A stretch of 54,295 nucleotides of DNA, from NCBI GenBank assembly GCA_023954015.1, contig JAMLIS010000019.1:1-54295 (forward strand), read 5' to 3'. Source of the stretch: Burkholderiaceae bacterium (GTDB lineage: Bacteria; Pseudomonadota; Gammaproteobacteria; Burkholderiales; Burkholderiaceae_E). This document shows, one piece after another, positions 8,555-16,056 of this stretch (positions within the stretch are counted from its first letter, which is position 1; the number at the start of each line of letters is the position of its first letter). The position numbers and the translations under genes are program-made. The notes under the pieces were generated by a model that was not told the origin of the DNA, ran no database searches, and saw only the letters and a program-made list of their open reading frames with translations.

Positions 8555-9347
8555 GACGTCGCGCCCACTCGATCGACACGATGCACACCGCGAGCCACGC
8601 GCTTCCCGACAGGAATCCGGCCGCGACGTCGCTGACGAAGTGCACGCCGACGAAGACGCGGCTGCTGCCGATCGTGAACGCCAGTACCGCTGCCGAGATC
8701 ACGGCGGGCAGATGCCAGCGCCGGCTCAGCAGCCGAACCGCCAGGTATGCGAGTAGCCCGTAGGCGACGACCGCGCCGGAGCTGTGTCCGCTCGGAAAGC
8801 TCCAGCCGTGTGCGGCGACGAACGCGGGGTCGTGCAGGGGACGGACGCGGGCGAAGACGGCCTTGAGCGCCTCGTTGAGCAAGGCGCTGCCAGCGAGCGA
8901 TGCGATCCACGCGAAAGCGAGCCATCGACGCCCGATGTAGGCCAGTGCCCCGCCCACGATGGCCGCCAGTGCGACGATCGTCGACGGGTCGCCGAGCCGC
9001 GTCAACGACGCAAAAGCGTCGCGGGAATACGTCCCGGCATTGGCGGCAAGCGCCATCGCGAAGGCTTGATCGAAGCGTGCAACGTCGCCTCCGTGCGCGA
9101 TTCCCTCGGCGATCTCGGCGAACCCGGATCCCGCACCGACGATCACGGCGAAGCCGGCGGCGAGCAGCAGCGCGAACTGGATCGGCGACAACTGCTCGCC
9201 CGATGCCGGGGCGCGAAGACGCCGACCCGCCAGATGCCAGGCGACACCCGTGCCGATCAGCACGCCGCATAGCCCGAAGCCGAACACCGGCAGCGCGTGC
9301 GCGCCCAGCCACTCGCCTACCGGTTCGATGGCCGGGCGAGCGCTCAA
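8523..9347 (-). CDS. PAP2-family membrane phosphatase
   Basis: The 274-residue protein has about six hydrophobic segments and the full type 2 phosphatidic acid phosphatase signature: KAVFARVRP (K-x6-RP), PSGHSSG, and SRVFVGVHFVSD (SR-x5-H-x3-D). The second and third motifs supply the catalytic histidines. Such enzymes remove phosphate from lipid phosphates such as undecaprenyl pyrophosphate, phosphatidic acid or phosphatidylglycerol phosphate at the periplasmic face. The exact substrate is not determinable. The gene probably forms a transcript with the downstream small stress-protein gene. Confidence 0.88.
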   Translation of the reverse strand: MSARPAIEPVGEWLGAHALPVFGFGLCGVLIGTGVAWHLAGRRLRAPASGEQLSPIQFALLLAAGFAVIVGAGSGFAEIAEGIAHGGDVARFDQAFAMALAANAGTYSRDAFASLTRLGDPSTIVALAAIVGGALAYIGRRWLAFAWIASLAGSALLNEALKAVFARVRPLHDPAFVAAHGWSFPSGHSSGAVVAYGLLAYLAVRLLSRRWHLPAVISAAVLAFTIGSSRVFVGVHFVSDVAAGFLSGSAWLAVCIVSIEWARRHDDSGRRVSR

Positions 9348-9392
9348 CGGATGCCCCTTGCGGGCTCTCCGTGGCTCACGTGACGCGCCCCG

Positions 9393-10094
9393 TCACCACT
9401 TCTCGCCGAACGGCCGTACGTCGATCTCGAAGGTCCAGGCCGAGCGGGGCTGCTTCGACAGCCAGACGGCCGAAGCCGCCATGTCGTCCGGTCGAAGGAA
9501 GAAACTGTCGGGCTTGTCCGGCATGCTGCGGCGGGTTCGGGGCATATCCACGATTGCGTCGACGGCGATCAGTGCGACGTGAATGCCGTGCGGCCACAGG
9601 CTGCGCGCCATCGATTCGGCCAGGCTGCGTTGTGCCGCCTTGGCGGGCGCGAAAGCCGCGGTCCGCGGGCCGCCCCGGCGCGAGGCGGTCGCGCCGATGA
9701 AGACGATCGTGCCGGATCCGGCCGCCTTCATCGCCGGGATCACCTGCTGGCTCACGAGAAGCGCGCCGTACGCATTGACGCGCCAGGCGTTCTCGAAGGC
9801 TTCCGGATCGATGCTCTCGATGTCCCCCCATACACCGGCCCCGGCGTTGTAGACGACGCTCGACGGTTCGCCGAGCTCGGAGCGGATTCGCGCGAAGGCG
9901 TCGCGCACCGCCGCGGCGTCGGTGACGTCGCACGCGTACGCGCGAGCGTTGTCGAGTTCCGCGGCGAGGCTGGTGATGAAGGCGGTGCCGCGCGCCAGCA
10001 GCGCCAGCGTCACCCCTTCGCGATGAAAGGCTCGCGCAAGTGCGGCACCGTTGCCTTCGCCGACTCCGACGACGACGCAGACTTGCTGGTTCAT
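9393..10094 (-). CDS. Atypical short-chain dehydrogenase (Phe in place of catalytic Tyr)
   Basis: The 233-residue protein keeps the Rossmann start VVVGVGEGNGAALA, a CDVTD acidic motif and YNAGAG in place of NNAG. At the active site the sequence reads IGATASRRG...FAPAKAAQ, so the usual YxxxK is FxxxK and the Ser position is occupied within ATAS. Loss of the Tyr suggests weak or altered catalysis, or a binding role. Similar SDRs annotated as glucose 1-dehydrogenase-like occur in Proteobacteria. The start codon is the ATG at 10094. A stem at 10144-10171 separates it from the DUF2182 gene upstream. Confidence 0.8.
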   Translation of the reverse strand: MNQQVCVVVGVGEGNGAALARAFHREGVTLALLARGTAFITSLAAELDNARAYACDVTDAAAVRDAFARIRSELGEPSSVVYNAGAGVWGDIESIDPEAFENAWRVNAYGALLVSQQVIPAMKAAGSGTIVFIGATASRRGGPRTAAFAPAKAAQRSLAESMARSLWPHGIHVALIAVDAIVDMPRTRRSMPDKPDSFFLRPDDMAASAVWLSKQPRSAWTFEIDVRPFGEKW

Positions 10095-10143
10095 GGCGGG
10101 CTCCCGCTGTTGCCTTCGACGAATGCTACCGTTTGATGCGCCT

Positions 10144-10171
10144 GCGCTCGTTGGGTCGATTCAACGAGCGC
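10144..10171 (-). terminator. Stem-loop after the DUF1326-DUF2182 operon
   Basis: GCGCTCGTTG is followed by an 8-base loop and its perfect complement CAACGAGCGC. The hairpin lies between the stop of the DUF2182 gene and the start of the next minus-strand gene, so it is a candidate terminator. There is no T-run, so either factor-assisted termination or another RNA function is possible. Confidence 0.4.
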
Positions 10172-10222
10172 AAACGCAACGAATGGTTGCGGCGACGGGG
10201 GAGTGCGGGCGGCCCGAAGCGC

Positions 10223-11029
10223 TCAGCTGCCCAGCGCGGCGTGCATCGCGACCACCGTGCCGGCGACGACGAGCGCTGCGCCGAGCACCGTCGCGAGATG
10301 CCAGCGCGCCGGCGCGATCTTCTCGGCGAGCACGACCAGCGTGAGCACACCCATCCAGGCGAGGTTCATCGCGCCGACGACGAACAGCAGTGCCATGAGC
10401 GCCCAGCAGCAGGCGACGCACCATGCGCCGTGATGCAATCCGAGCACGAAGGCGCCCGGTACGCCGTCGCGCCAGTTCGCCAGGAAGAACCCGAGCGGCG
10501 TACGGCACTTCGACAGGCACGCGCGCTTGAGCGGCGTCAGCTGATACGCGCCCGCAACGAAAAGGATGACCGCGCCCGAGACGACGTCCATCCTCTGCAT
10601 CATCGGATCGAGCAGCATCGCGCGAACGAGCATCGACTGCAGCAGCGCGAGCGCGCTGGCGTAGGCGAGCCAGGCGAGGGCGTAGCCGCCCACGTACGCC
10701 GACAGCACGCGGTTGCCGCCCCGCGCGTCGCGCCGTGCGGCGAGCACCGAGAACAGCGCCGCCGCCGGCACGACGCTCGGCAGCATCATCGCCGCCATCA
10801 TGACGGCCCACATCACGAAGACGGTGCCGAGCGGCTCGCCGTGCGCGCTGCTCATCGGCATCGTGCCGTGCGCCATTGAACCCGCGCCGGTGCGCAGCAG
10901 GAACCACCAGCAGGCGGCGACGATCGCGGCAAGTCCGATCCACACCGGCGCACGTCGCAGCGCGACCTCGTGCATCCGGATCGCGGCGCGCATCGGCGCT
11001 GCCGGCGCCTGTTTCGAGACGGCCGACAT
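10223..11029 (-). CDS. DUF2182 integral membrane protein (putative metal-related)
   Basis: The 268-residue protein has about six to seven membrane spans. Family features are WAVMMAAMMLPSVVPA, AYQLTPLKRACLSKCR and GLHHGAWCVACCWALM, which place cysteines and histidines in or next to membrane helices. The Met-rich loop MAHGTMPMSSAHG near residue 55 adds possible soft-metal ligands. DUF2182 proteins are described as predicted metal-binding membrane proteins, without a settled function. The gene is seven bases downstream of a DUF1326 gene, and the two families are frequent neighbours. A copper or heavy-metal role is inference from the ligand content. Confidence 0.8.
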   Translation of the reverse strand: MSAVSKQAPAAPMRAAIRMHEVALRRAPVWIGLAAIVAACWWFLLRTGAGSMAHGTMPMSSAHGEPLGTVFVMWAVMMAAMMLPSVVPAAALFSVLAARRDARGGNRVLSAYVGGYALAWLAYASALALLQSMLVRAMLLDPMMQRMDVVSGAVILFVAGAYQLTPLKRACLSKCRTPLGFFLANWRDGVPGAFVLGLHHGAWCVACCWALMALLFVVGAMNLAWMGVLTLVVLAEKIAPARWHLATVLGAALVVAGTVVAMHAALGS

Positions 11030-11035
11030 GGCCCG

Positions 11036-11638
11036 TCAGTCCGAACGGTAAGCGAAGTCGGACCAGAACCCGTTGCGGCCCGACAGCTTCCAGTCCCAGC
11101 CGTGGTCGGACAACTCGAAGCGCTTCGAGCGCGCCACGGTGGCCGGCTCGCCGGGAGCGATGCAAAGCGGATGGCCGGCGATCGTGATCGGCTCGCCGCC
11201 CTGGCCGTCGAGTCCTTCGATCTCGGCGTCGGCGATTCCGGGGATCGACAGGCTGCGCGTGCGACCGTCGGCGCGGTAGCGCATCGGAACGTTCTTGGCG
11301 CCGACGATTTCGCCGATGAACGACGCGAGCAGCGCCGGATGGCCGCCGGCCTTGCCGCCGAAGATCGCGTGCAGCGCGTCGTTCTGCGCCGCGTCTGCCT
11401 GGTCGTCGAAATACGCGGCGACCCTCCATTTCGACGACACCATCGTCGTCGGCGCGTGCACCGCGAGTGCGACGTTCAGGCCGTCGAGCGGAGTGTCGCC
11501 GTAGCGGCCGCGGTCGATGTGCCAGGCGACGAGTGCGGTGCAGTCGCCTTCGGTCGGCGGGCTCGTGAAGACGCACGGGCACGCCGCCTCGCAATTGCAG
11601 GTCTCGAAATAGCCGCCTTTCAGGTTCCATTGCGTCAT
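11036..11638 (-). CDS. DUF1326 cysteine-rich protein
   Basis: The 200-residue soluble protein starts MTQWNLKGGYFETCNCEAAC, then PC and a further Cys in EGDC. This C-x-C-x4-C-x-C cluster is the hallmark of DUF1326. The central part has VAAYFDDQADAAQNDAL and GGKAGGHPA; the C-terminus ends in GWDWKLSGRNGFWSDF. The cluster could bind a metal ion or form disulfides, but no activity is established. The start at 11638 has AGAGGAG 8 bases upstream; the longer frame adds an unrelated 17 residues. It leads the two-gene operon with DUF2182 and diverges from a SARP-type regulator that may control it. Confidence 0.82.
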   Translation of the reverse strand: MTQWNLKGGYFETCNCEAACPCVFTSPPTEGDCTALVAWHIDRGRYGDTPLDGLNVALAVHAPTTMVSSKWRVAAYFDDQADAAQNDALHAIFGGKAGGHPALLASFIGEIVGAKNVPMRYRADGRTRSLSIPGIADAEIEGLDGQGGEPITIAGHPLCIAPGEPATVARSKRFELSDHGWDWKLSGRNGFWSDFAYRSD

Positions 11639-11773
11639 GGCTCCGCTCCTCTGAAATGAATTGCACGATCGCGCAGGAATCGCTTCCATCCGTTACGCGT
11701 CGGCTCATACTGGGCGCGCATCGTTTGCATGGCCGTTTGAACGGCCGTTGGAATCGCGGAGTGGAGTCCGCCC

Positions 11774-13814
11774 GTGTCGTACCTCCCCGTGTCGTATCCG
11801 CCTGCGTCGAAGCCGCTGTTCCTGCGTCTGCTCGGCGGCGTCGAACTTGCGTGCGATGGCGTCGTGCGTGCGTTGCCGCTGTCGCGCAAGACGCGCGCAC
11901 TGCTCGTCTACCTCGCGCTCGAGGGGCGTGCCTTTCGCCGCGAAGCATTGTGCGAACTGCTGTGGGAATCGACCGCCGACCCGCGTGCGGCGCTGCGCTG
12001 GAGCCTGTGCCGGCTGCGCCCGGCGTTGCAGACGCCGCGGGGAAACGCGCTGCGCGCGGACCCGTCGTCGGTCGCGCTCGATGCGGCGCTGATCGACGTC
12101 GATGCGCTGCAGGTGCGCGCGCTGCTCGACGTCGCGGCGATCGACGTCGACGACGCGCGCCTGGGTGCGATCGAGCAGGCGCTAGGTGCCGGCTATCCGG
12201 CCGAGTTCGATTTCGTGCGCGGCGAGCGCTACCGGCTCTGGATCGACGGCGAGCGCGAATTGCTGCGCTGCGCGCACCGGCGCGTGCTCGACGAGCAGAG
12301 CCGGCGCGCGAAGAGCCCGTCGGCGGCGCTCGCCGCGGCGCGCAGGCGCGTCGCGCTCGATCCGCTCGATACCGATGCGAACGTGCAGTTGCTCGCGTGT
12401 TCGGTCGAGGTCGATGGCCGCGCCCGCGCGCGCCGCACGCTCGAGGCGATGCGCGCGCGCTATCGCGCGGGCGGCGTGCCCGATCATGCGTTGGTCGCGC
12501 AGTGGCGAGGGCTCGATGCCGAGACCGGGCCCGAGCTACCCGACAAGCCGTCGGTCGCGGTCCTCGGCTTCGTCGACATGGGCCGGCACGACGCCGGAGA
12601 CGTGCTCGCCGAGGGCCTCGCCGCCGAGCTGACCGCTGCGCTCGGTCGGCTGCGCAGCTTGTTCGTCGTGGCGCGTGCTTCGGCCGCGCGCCTTTCGCTC
12701 GCCCGCACGGCCGGCTCCGCGCTCGCCGATTTGCGCCTCGCTGGTCCGCGCCTTGCCGATCCCCGCCTCGTCGATCCGCGCCTCGCCGGTCGCCTGCTCG
12801 GCGTTCGCTATCTCGTGCACGGAACGACGCAGCGGCTCGATCGGCGCGTGCGCATCACCGCGACGCTCGTCGACGCCGAGCACGGCGCGGTTCTGTGGAG
12901 CGAGCATTTCGACCGCGCGCTCGACGATCTGTTCTGCGTGCAGGACGACGTCGCGATGGCGATCGCCGCGACGATCGAACCGCGGATCGCGCGCGCCGAG
13001 ATCGAGCGCGCGCGCACGAAGTCGCCCGAGGATCTCAGTGCGTGGGAGTGCTACCACCGTGCATTCTGGCACTGCCTGCACTTCACCGCGGAGCAGACCG
13101 AGCGGGCACATGCGCTGCTGCAACGCGCGCTCGCGCTCGAGCCCGGCTTCGCGCGCGCGCATGCAGGGTTGTCGTTCGTGCACTACTCGCGGGCGTTCCT
13201 CGACGCGACGCCGGCGCCGGCCGCCGAGATCGCGCAGGCGGTCGACTGCGCGCGGTGCAGCGTCGAGCTCGATCCGGCCGACGCAATGGGGGCACTGGAC
13301 GCTCGGGCGCGCGCTCTTTCTCGCGCGCGAGCACGACCAGGCATTGCAGTCGGCGCAGCGCTCGACGCTCGTTCATCCGAACTTTGCGCAGGGTCACTAC
13401 GCGCTCGGCTTCATCGGCGTGCACGCCGGCATGCACGCGCAGGCGCTGCCGGAGCTCGACGTCGCCGAGCGCCTGAGCCCGCTCGATCCGCTGCTGTTCG
13501 CGATCGAGGGCTCGCGCGCGATCTCGCTGGCGATCGAAGGGAAATACGAAGCAGCGGCGACGTGGGCGCAGCGCGGCGCGTACGAAGCGAACGCGCATTT
13601 CCACATGCGCGCGATCGCAGCCGCGTGCCTGGCGTTGGCGCGGCGTCCGACGCAAGCGCGCGCTTTCGCGCAGGCCGTCTTCCGCGAGCACCCGGGCTAC
13701 TCGATCGGCGTCTACCAGCGAAGTTTTCCGCACCGGTCGCGCTCGCATCGCGCGCTGATGGCGCGGGCGCTGCGCAGCGCCGGCGTGCCCGACGACGCCC
13801 GGGGCGAAGGGTGA
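11774..13814 (+). pseudogene. SARP-type transcriptional regulator with TolB-like and TPR regions, frameshifted
   Basis: The N-terminus has an OmpR/SARP DNA-binding region (LRLLGGVELACDG, SRKTRALLVYLAL, LCELLWE), then a BTAD-like helical part. A TolB/adenylate-cyclase-associated segment starting KPSVAVLGFVDMG and TPR helices follow. Reading breaks at the five-G run 13288-13292. Before it the frame is ...DPADAMG; after it the family sequence continues in the +1 frame as HWTLGRALFLAREHDQAL to the stop at 13814. Removing one G restores about 680 residues. It may be a true lesion, a slippage site or a sequencing error. It diverges from the DUF1326 gene. Residues near 316-340 are an imperfect LADPRL-like repeat. 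A GGCGGC/GCCGCC stem follows the stop. Confidence 0.7.
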
Positions 13815-13918
13815 GCGACCGGGGGCGGCGGAGTGCCGCCGGGGTCGTCGCGATCTTCGGATCGAAGAAGATATACTCCACGCGCATCTTCCAAACCGGC
13901 GCCGGAGAACCTCCCATC

Positions 13919-14224
13919 ATGAAAGAAGCCATCCGCTCGAGAACCGACGCGTCCGCGAAGGCGAGCGACGCGATCCACTCGACCATCGACGTCCGCACGA
14001 TCGCCCCGCACGAGCGTCACAGCCTGATCTTTTCGTCGTTCAATGCGCTGCCGCAGGGCGCCGCGCTGGAACTGGTCAACGACCACGACCCCGCGCCGCT
14101 GCACCGGCAGTTCAAGTCGAACCTCCACGGGCTGTTCACCTGGGATTATCTCGAGCAGGGCCCCGCTCTCTGGCGCGTGCGTATCGGCAAGGCGCCCGGC
14201 AACTGCTGCGGCAGCTGCAGCTGA
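13919..14224 (+). CDS. DUF2249 protein with a C-terminal cysteine tail
   Basis: The 101-residue protein has an approximately 25-residue polar leader, then STIDVRTIAPHERHSLIFSSF, LELVNDHDPAPLHRQF and WRVRIGK. These are the core elements of the DUF2249 family, which is often found near nitrite/nitric oxide or hemerythrin genes and is proposed to act in redox or metal handling. It ends KAPGNCCGSCS, a compact CC-x2-C tail that looks metal- or thiol-active. The gene is by chance in the same frame as the first part of the upstream regulator, so an open frame spans both; the ATG at 13919 is the sensible start. It converges on the ArsD-like gene. Confidence 0.75.
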   Translation: MKEAIRSRTDASAKASDAIHSTIDVRTIAPHERHSLIFSSFNALPQGAALELVNDHDPAPLHRQFKSNLHGLFTWDYLEQGPALWRVRIGKAPGNCCGSCS

Positions 14225-14241
14225 CGAGGTAGCGGCTTCGC

Positions 14242-14262
14242 GCTCGGGCAGCCCGCCCGAGC
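14242..14262. terminator. Hairpin between convergent DUF2249 and ArsD-like genes
   Basis: GCTCGGGC, a 5-base loop and GCCCGAGC form a perfect 8-bp stem in the 81-base gap between two convergent genes. This is the expected place for a bidirectional terminator. Neither side shows a clear T-run. Confidence 0.4.
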
Positions 14263-14305
14263 CGTGGGCAGCTAGCGGCCGTGCGTGCGGTGCGGATCCC
14301 GACGC

Positions 14306-14650
14306 TCAGCCGCAGTTGCCGCCGCTGCAGCAGTTGCCGCTGTCGATTCGCACCTGGGCGGTCGACAGCCCGCTCCAGCGGGCCAGCTCGTCACGGGTGG
14401 GGTACCTCCCGGCGAGCGCCTGCCTGCCGTCGACCAGCACCAGCGGCAACGCGTCGGCGCCGACGGTGTCGATGTACGCCTTGACCTGCGCATCGCGCAG
14501 GAATTCGGCGGCGTCGCTCGCGAATTCGTAGTGCTCGATGTCGGCACCCTGCTCGCGGGCGCGTGCGATTTCCGCCATCGCCGCGAGACGGCTTCGAGTG
14601 TTGCGTCCCGCTTCGGAACGTGCGGACTCGAAGATCTGGATTTGCGTCAT
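14306..14650 (-). CDS. ArsD-like metallochaperone-family protein
   Basis: The 114-residue protein has the thioredoxin-like ArsD layout: TQIQIFESA at the start, then QGADIEHYEFASD, VKAYIDTVGADALPLVLVDG and LAGRYPTRDELARWSG. ArsD passes arsenite or antimonite to the ArsA ATPase. The usual N-terminal vicinal cysteines (ArsD C12-C13) are missing here: the matching region reads ESARSEAG. The only cysteines are in the tail SGNCCSGGNCG. No arsA or arsB is nearby, so a different metal or a redox function is possible. The start has AAGGAAA 7 bases upstream. The tail closely matches that of the neighbouring DUF2249 protein. Confidence 0.65.
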   Translation of the reverse strand: MTQIQIFESARSEAGRNTRSRLAAMAEIARAREQGADIEHYEFASDAAEFLRDAQVKAYIDTVGADALPLVLVDGRQALAGRYPTRDELARWSGLSTAQVRIDSGNCCSGGNCG

Positions 14651-14796
14651 CGAGATTTCCTTCGGCAGGTGCAATGCGGGTCAGTTTCGTCCGGCGCGTG
14701 GGAGCGCGGAATGATCGCGATCAATCCCGGATGCCCGGGTGCGGCACGGCGAGCGCGGTTCCGCCGCAGTAACAGCATCGCGTGGCCTCCCCGGGT

Positions 14797-16056
14797 CTAC
14801 CGGCGAAGATCGTCGATCAGCGTCGCCGCCACCGCCTCCTCGGCAATCGCGAAACCTCGCCGCAGCATCGCCGGAGCCAGCGCGGCGTCCCACGAAGCCG
14901 CAACGGCTGCATTGCCCAGATTGGGCCGCGCATGCGGCGCCGCGCTCGCTGCCGCCTCGTAGTCGTCCGCGCCCAGGCGCCACTGCTTCGCATCGAAGGC
15001 GCGCATCACCTGGTTCGCGATCCGCACGCCTGCCCAGTCGAAGTCGCCGTGATATCGCAGGCGCGCGCCGGCGCTCGCCAGCTGTGCGAGCAGCGCGCGC
15101 TGTGCAGCCGCCGGCATGCCGTCGGTGCACGCGAGCGGTGCGCAACGGTCGCCGAGTCGGTCGGCCGCGATGGCGACGACGTTCGGGTTCTCGCAGACGA
15201 AGACTTCGCGACCGGCGACTTCGAATGCCGGCGGCGAGCGCAACAGCTGGCGCAGCGACGCGTAGCACGGTTCGCCCGGGGTGCCGAGCCATGTCTGGCT
15301 TGCCCGCAGCGGCAGGTTCAGGAACAGCGCCGGTCGGGCGAGTTCGTTGACGAGTACGCCCGCGCGGGCCCAGACGTCGCGAATGCGTTCGTCGTCGGGC
15401 GCTCGTTCGTTGGAAGTCTCGACCGCTGCATTCCCGCCTGCGCCGTCGGACGAAGCGAAGCCGTGCCGCAATGCGGCGATCACCAGCGTGGCCACCGGTT
15501 GCCCGCCGTCGAGTGCATGCGCATCGCCCAGCGTCTCGGCGGCGAGCTGCGCGCGCGCCAGGCCTCGCGCCGGGAGGCGCTGCAGCACTGTCTCCGCCCG
15601 CGCGATCAATCGGCTGGCCTCGTCGACGTCCTGCCGTGCGAGTCGCTTGAGCAATCCGAGCGCGGCCGGTGTCTGAAGCAGGCGGCGAAGCGCATCGTGC
15701 CGGCAATCGGCGGCTACCGCCGACCAGCGCGCCCGTGCCTCGGCGCGCGCCGTGGCCCGGTGCACGATCGGTCCGTCGAGGCTTTCGAGCGCGTCACGCA
15801 GCGAAGCGGCGACGCCGGCCTCGCGCAGCGTTGCGTCGAGCCGCGCGAGATCGATCCGCAGCGACTTCGTATAGCGAGGCGACGCGCCGGTGAGCAGCGC
15901 GATCGCTTCGTGCTCCGCGGCGTCCAGGTCGGAGATGCGCAGCACGGCGGAAGGCGGCTCGGCGCGTTCGAAATGCCGGCGCAGGCGCCGGCGCAACGCG
16001 GTGAGTGCCTCGTCGCCGAGCAGCTTCTCCAGCCGCGCATCGGGCGTGCGGTTCAT
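14797..16056 (-). CDS. jetD: Wadjet type II JetD (TIGR02679-like), Toprim nuclease subunit
   Basis: The 419-residue protein matches the TIGR02679/DUF2399 type of Wadjet nuclease subunits. In the C-terminal third FVCENPNVV carries a candidate Toprim glutamate. YHGDFDWAGVRIAN carries the DxD-like acidic pair used for metal binding in topoisomerase VI-like enzymes. The N-terminal part (LRRRLRRHFERA and following) is helical and likely contacts the SMC complex or DNA. JetD cleaves plasmid DNA recognised by JetABC. The start is the ATG at 16056, which overlaps the jetC stop as ATGA. The longer upstream frame lies inside jetC and is rejected. It is the last gene of the operon. Confidence 0.88.
   Translation of the reverse strand: MNRTPDARLEKLLGDEALTALRRRLRRHFERAEPPSAVLRISDLDAAEHEAIALLTGASPRYTKSLRIDLARLDATLREAGVAASLRDALESLDGPIVHRATARAEARARWSAVAADCRHDALRRLLQTPAALGLLKRLARQDVDEASRLIARAETVLQRLPARGLARAQLAAETLGDAHALDGGQPVATLVIAALRHGFASSDGAGGNAAVETSNERAPDDERIRDVWARAGVLVNELARPALFLNLPLRASQTWLGTPGEPCYASLRQLLRSPPAFEVAGREVFVCENPNVVAIAADRLGDRCAPLACTDGMPAAAQRALLAQLASAGARLRYHGDFDWAGVRIANQVMRAFDAKQWRLGADDYEAAASAAPHARPNLGNAAVAASWDAALAPAMLRRGFAIAEEAVAATLIDDLRR

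Noticed and set aside
13855..13867. CTTCG-GAT-CGAAG upstream of the DUF2249 gene as an FNR or NnrR box.
   Set aside because: It does not fit TTGAT-N4-ATCAA; the half-sites and spacing are wrong.
11774..14224. A single 816-codon reading frame covering the SARP-type regulator and the DUF2249 protein.
   Set aside because: The regulator's family sequence leaves this frame at 13288-13292, and the DUF2249 family starts only near 13919. The shared frame is a coincidence of the frameshift.
14306..14650. Part of an arsenic-resistance operon.
   Set aside because: No arsR, arsA, arsB or arsC lies in the window, and the N-terminal cysteines needed for ArsD function are absent.
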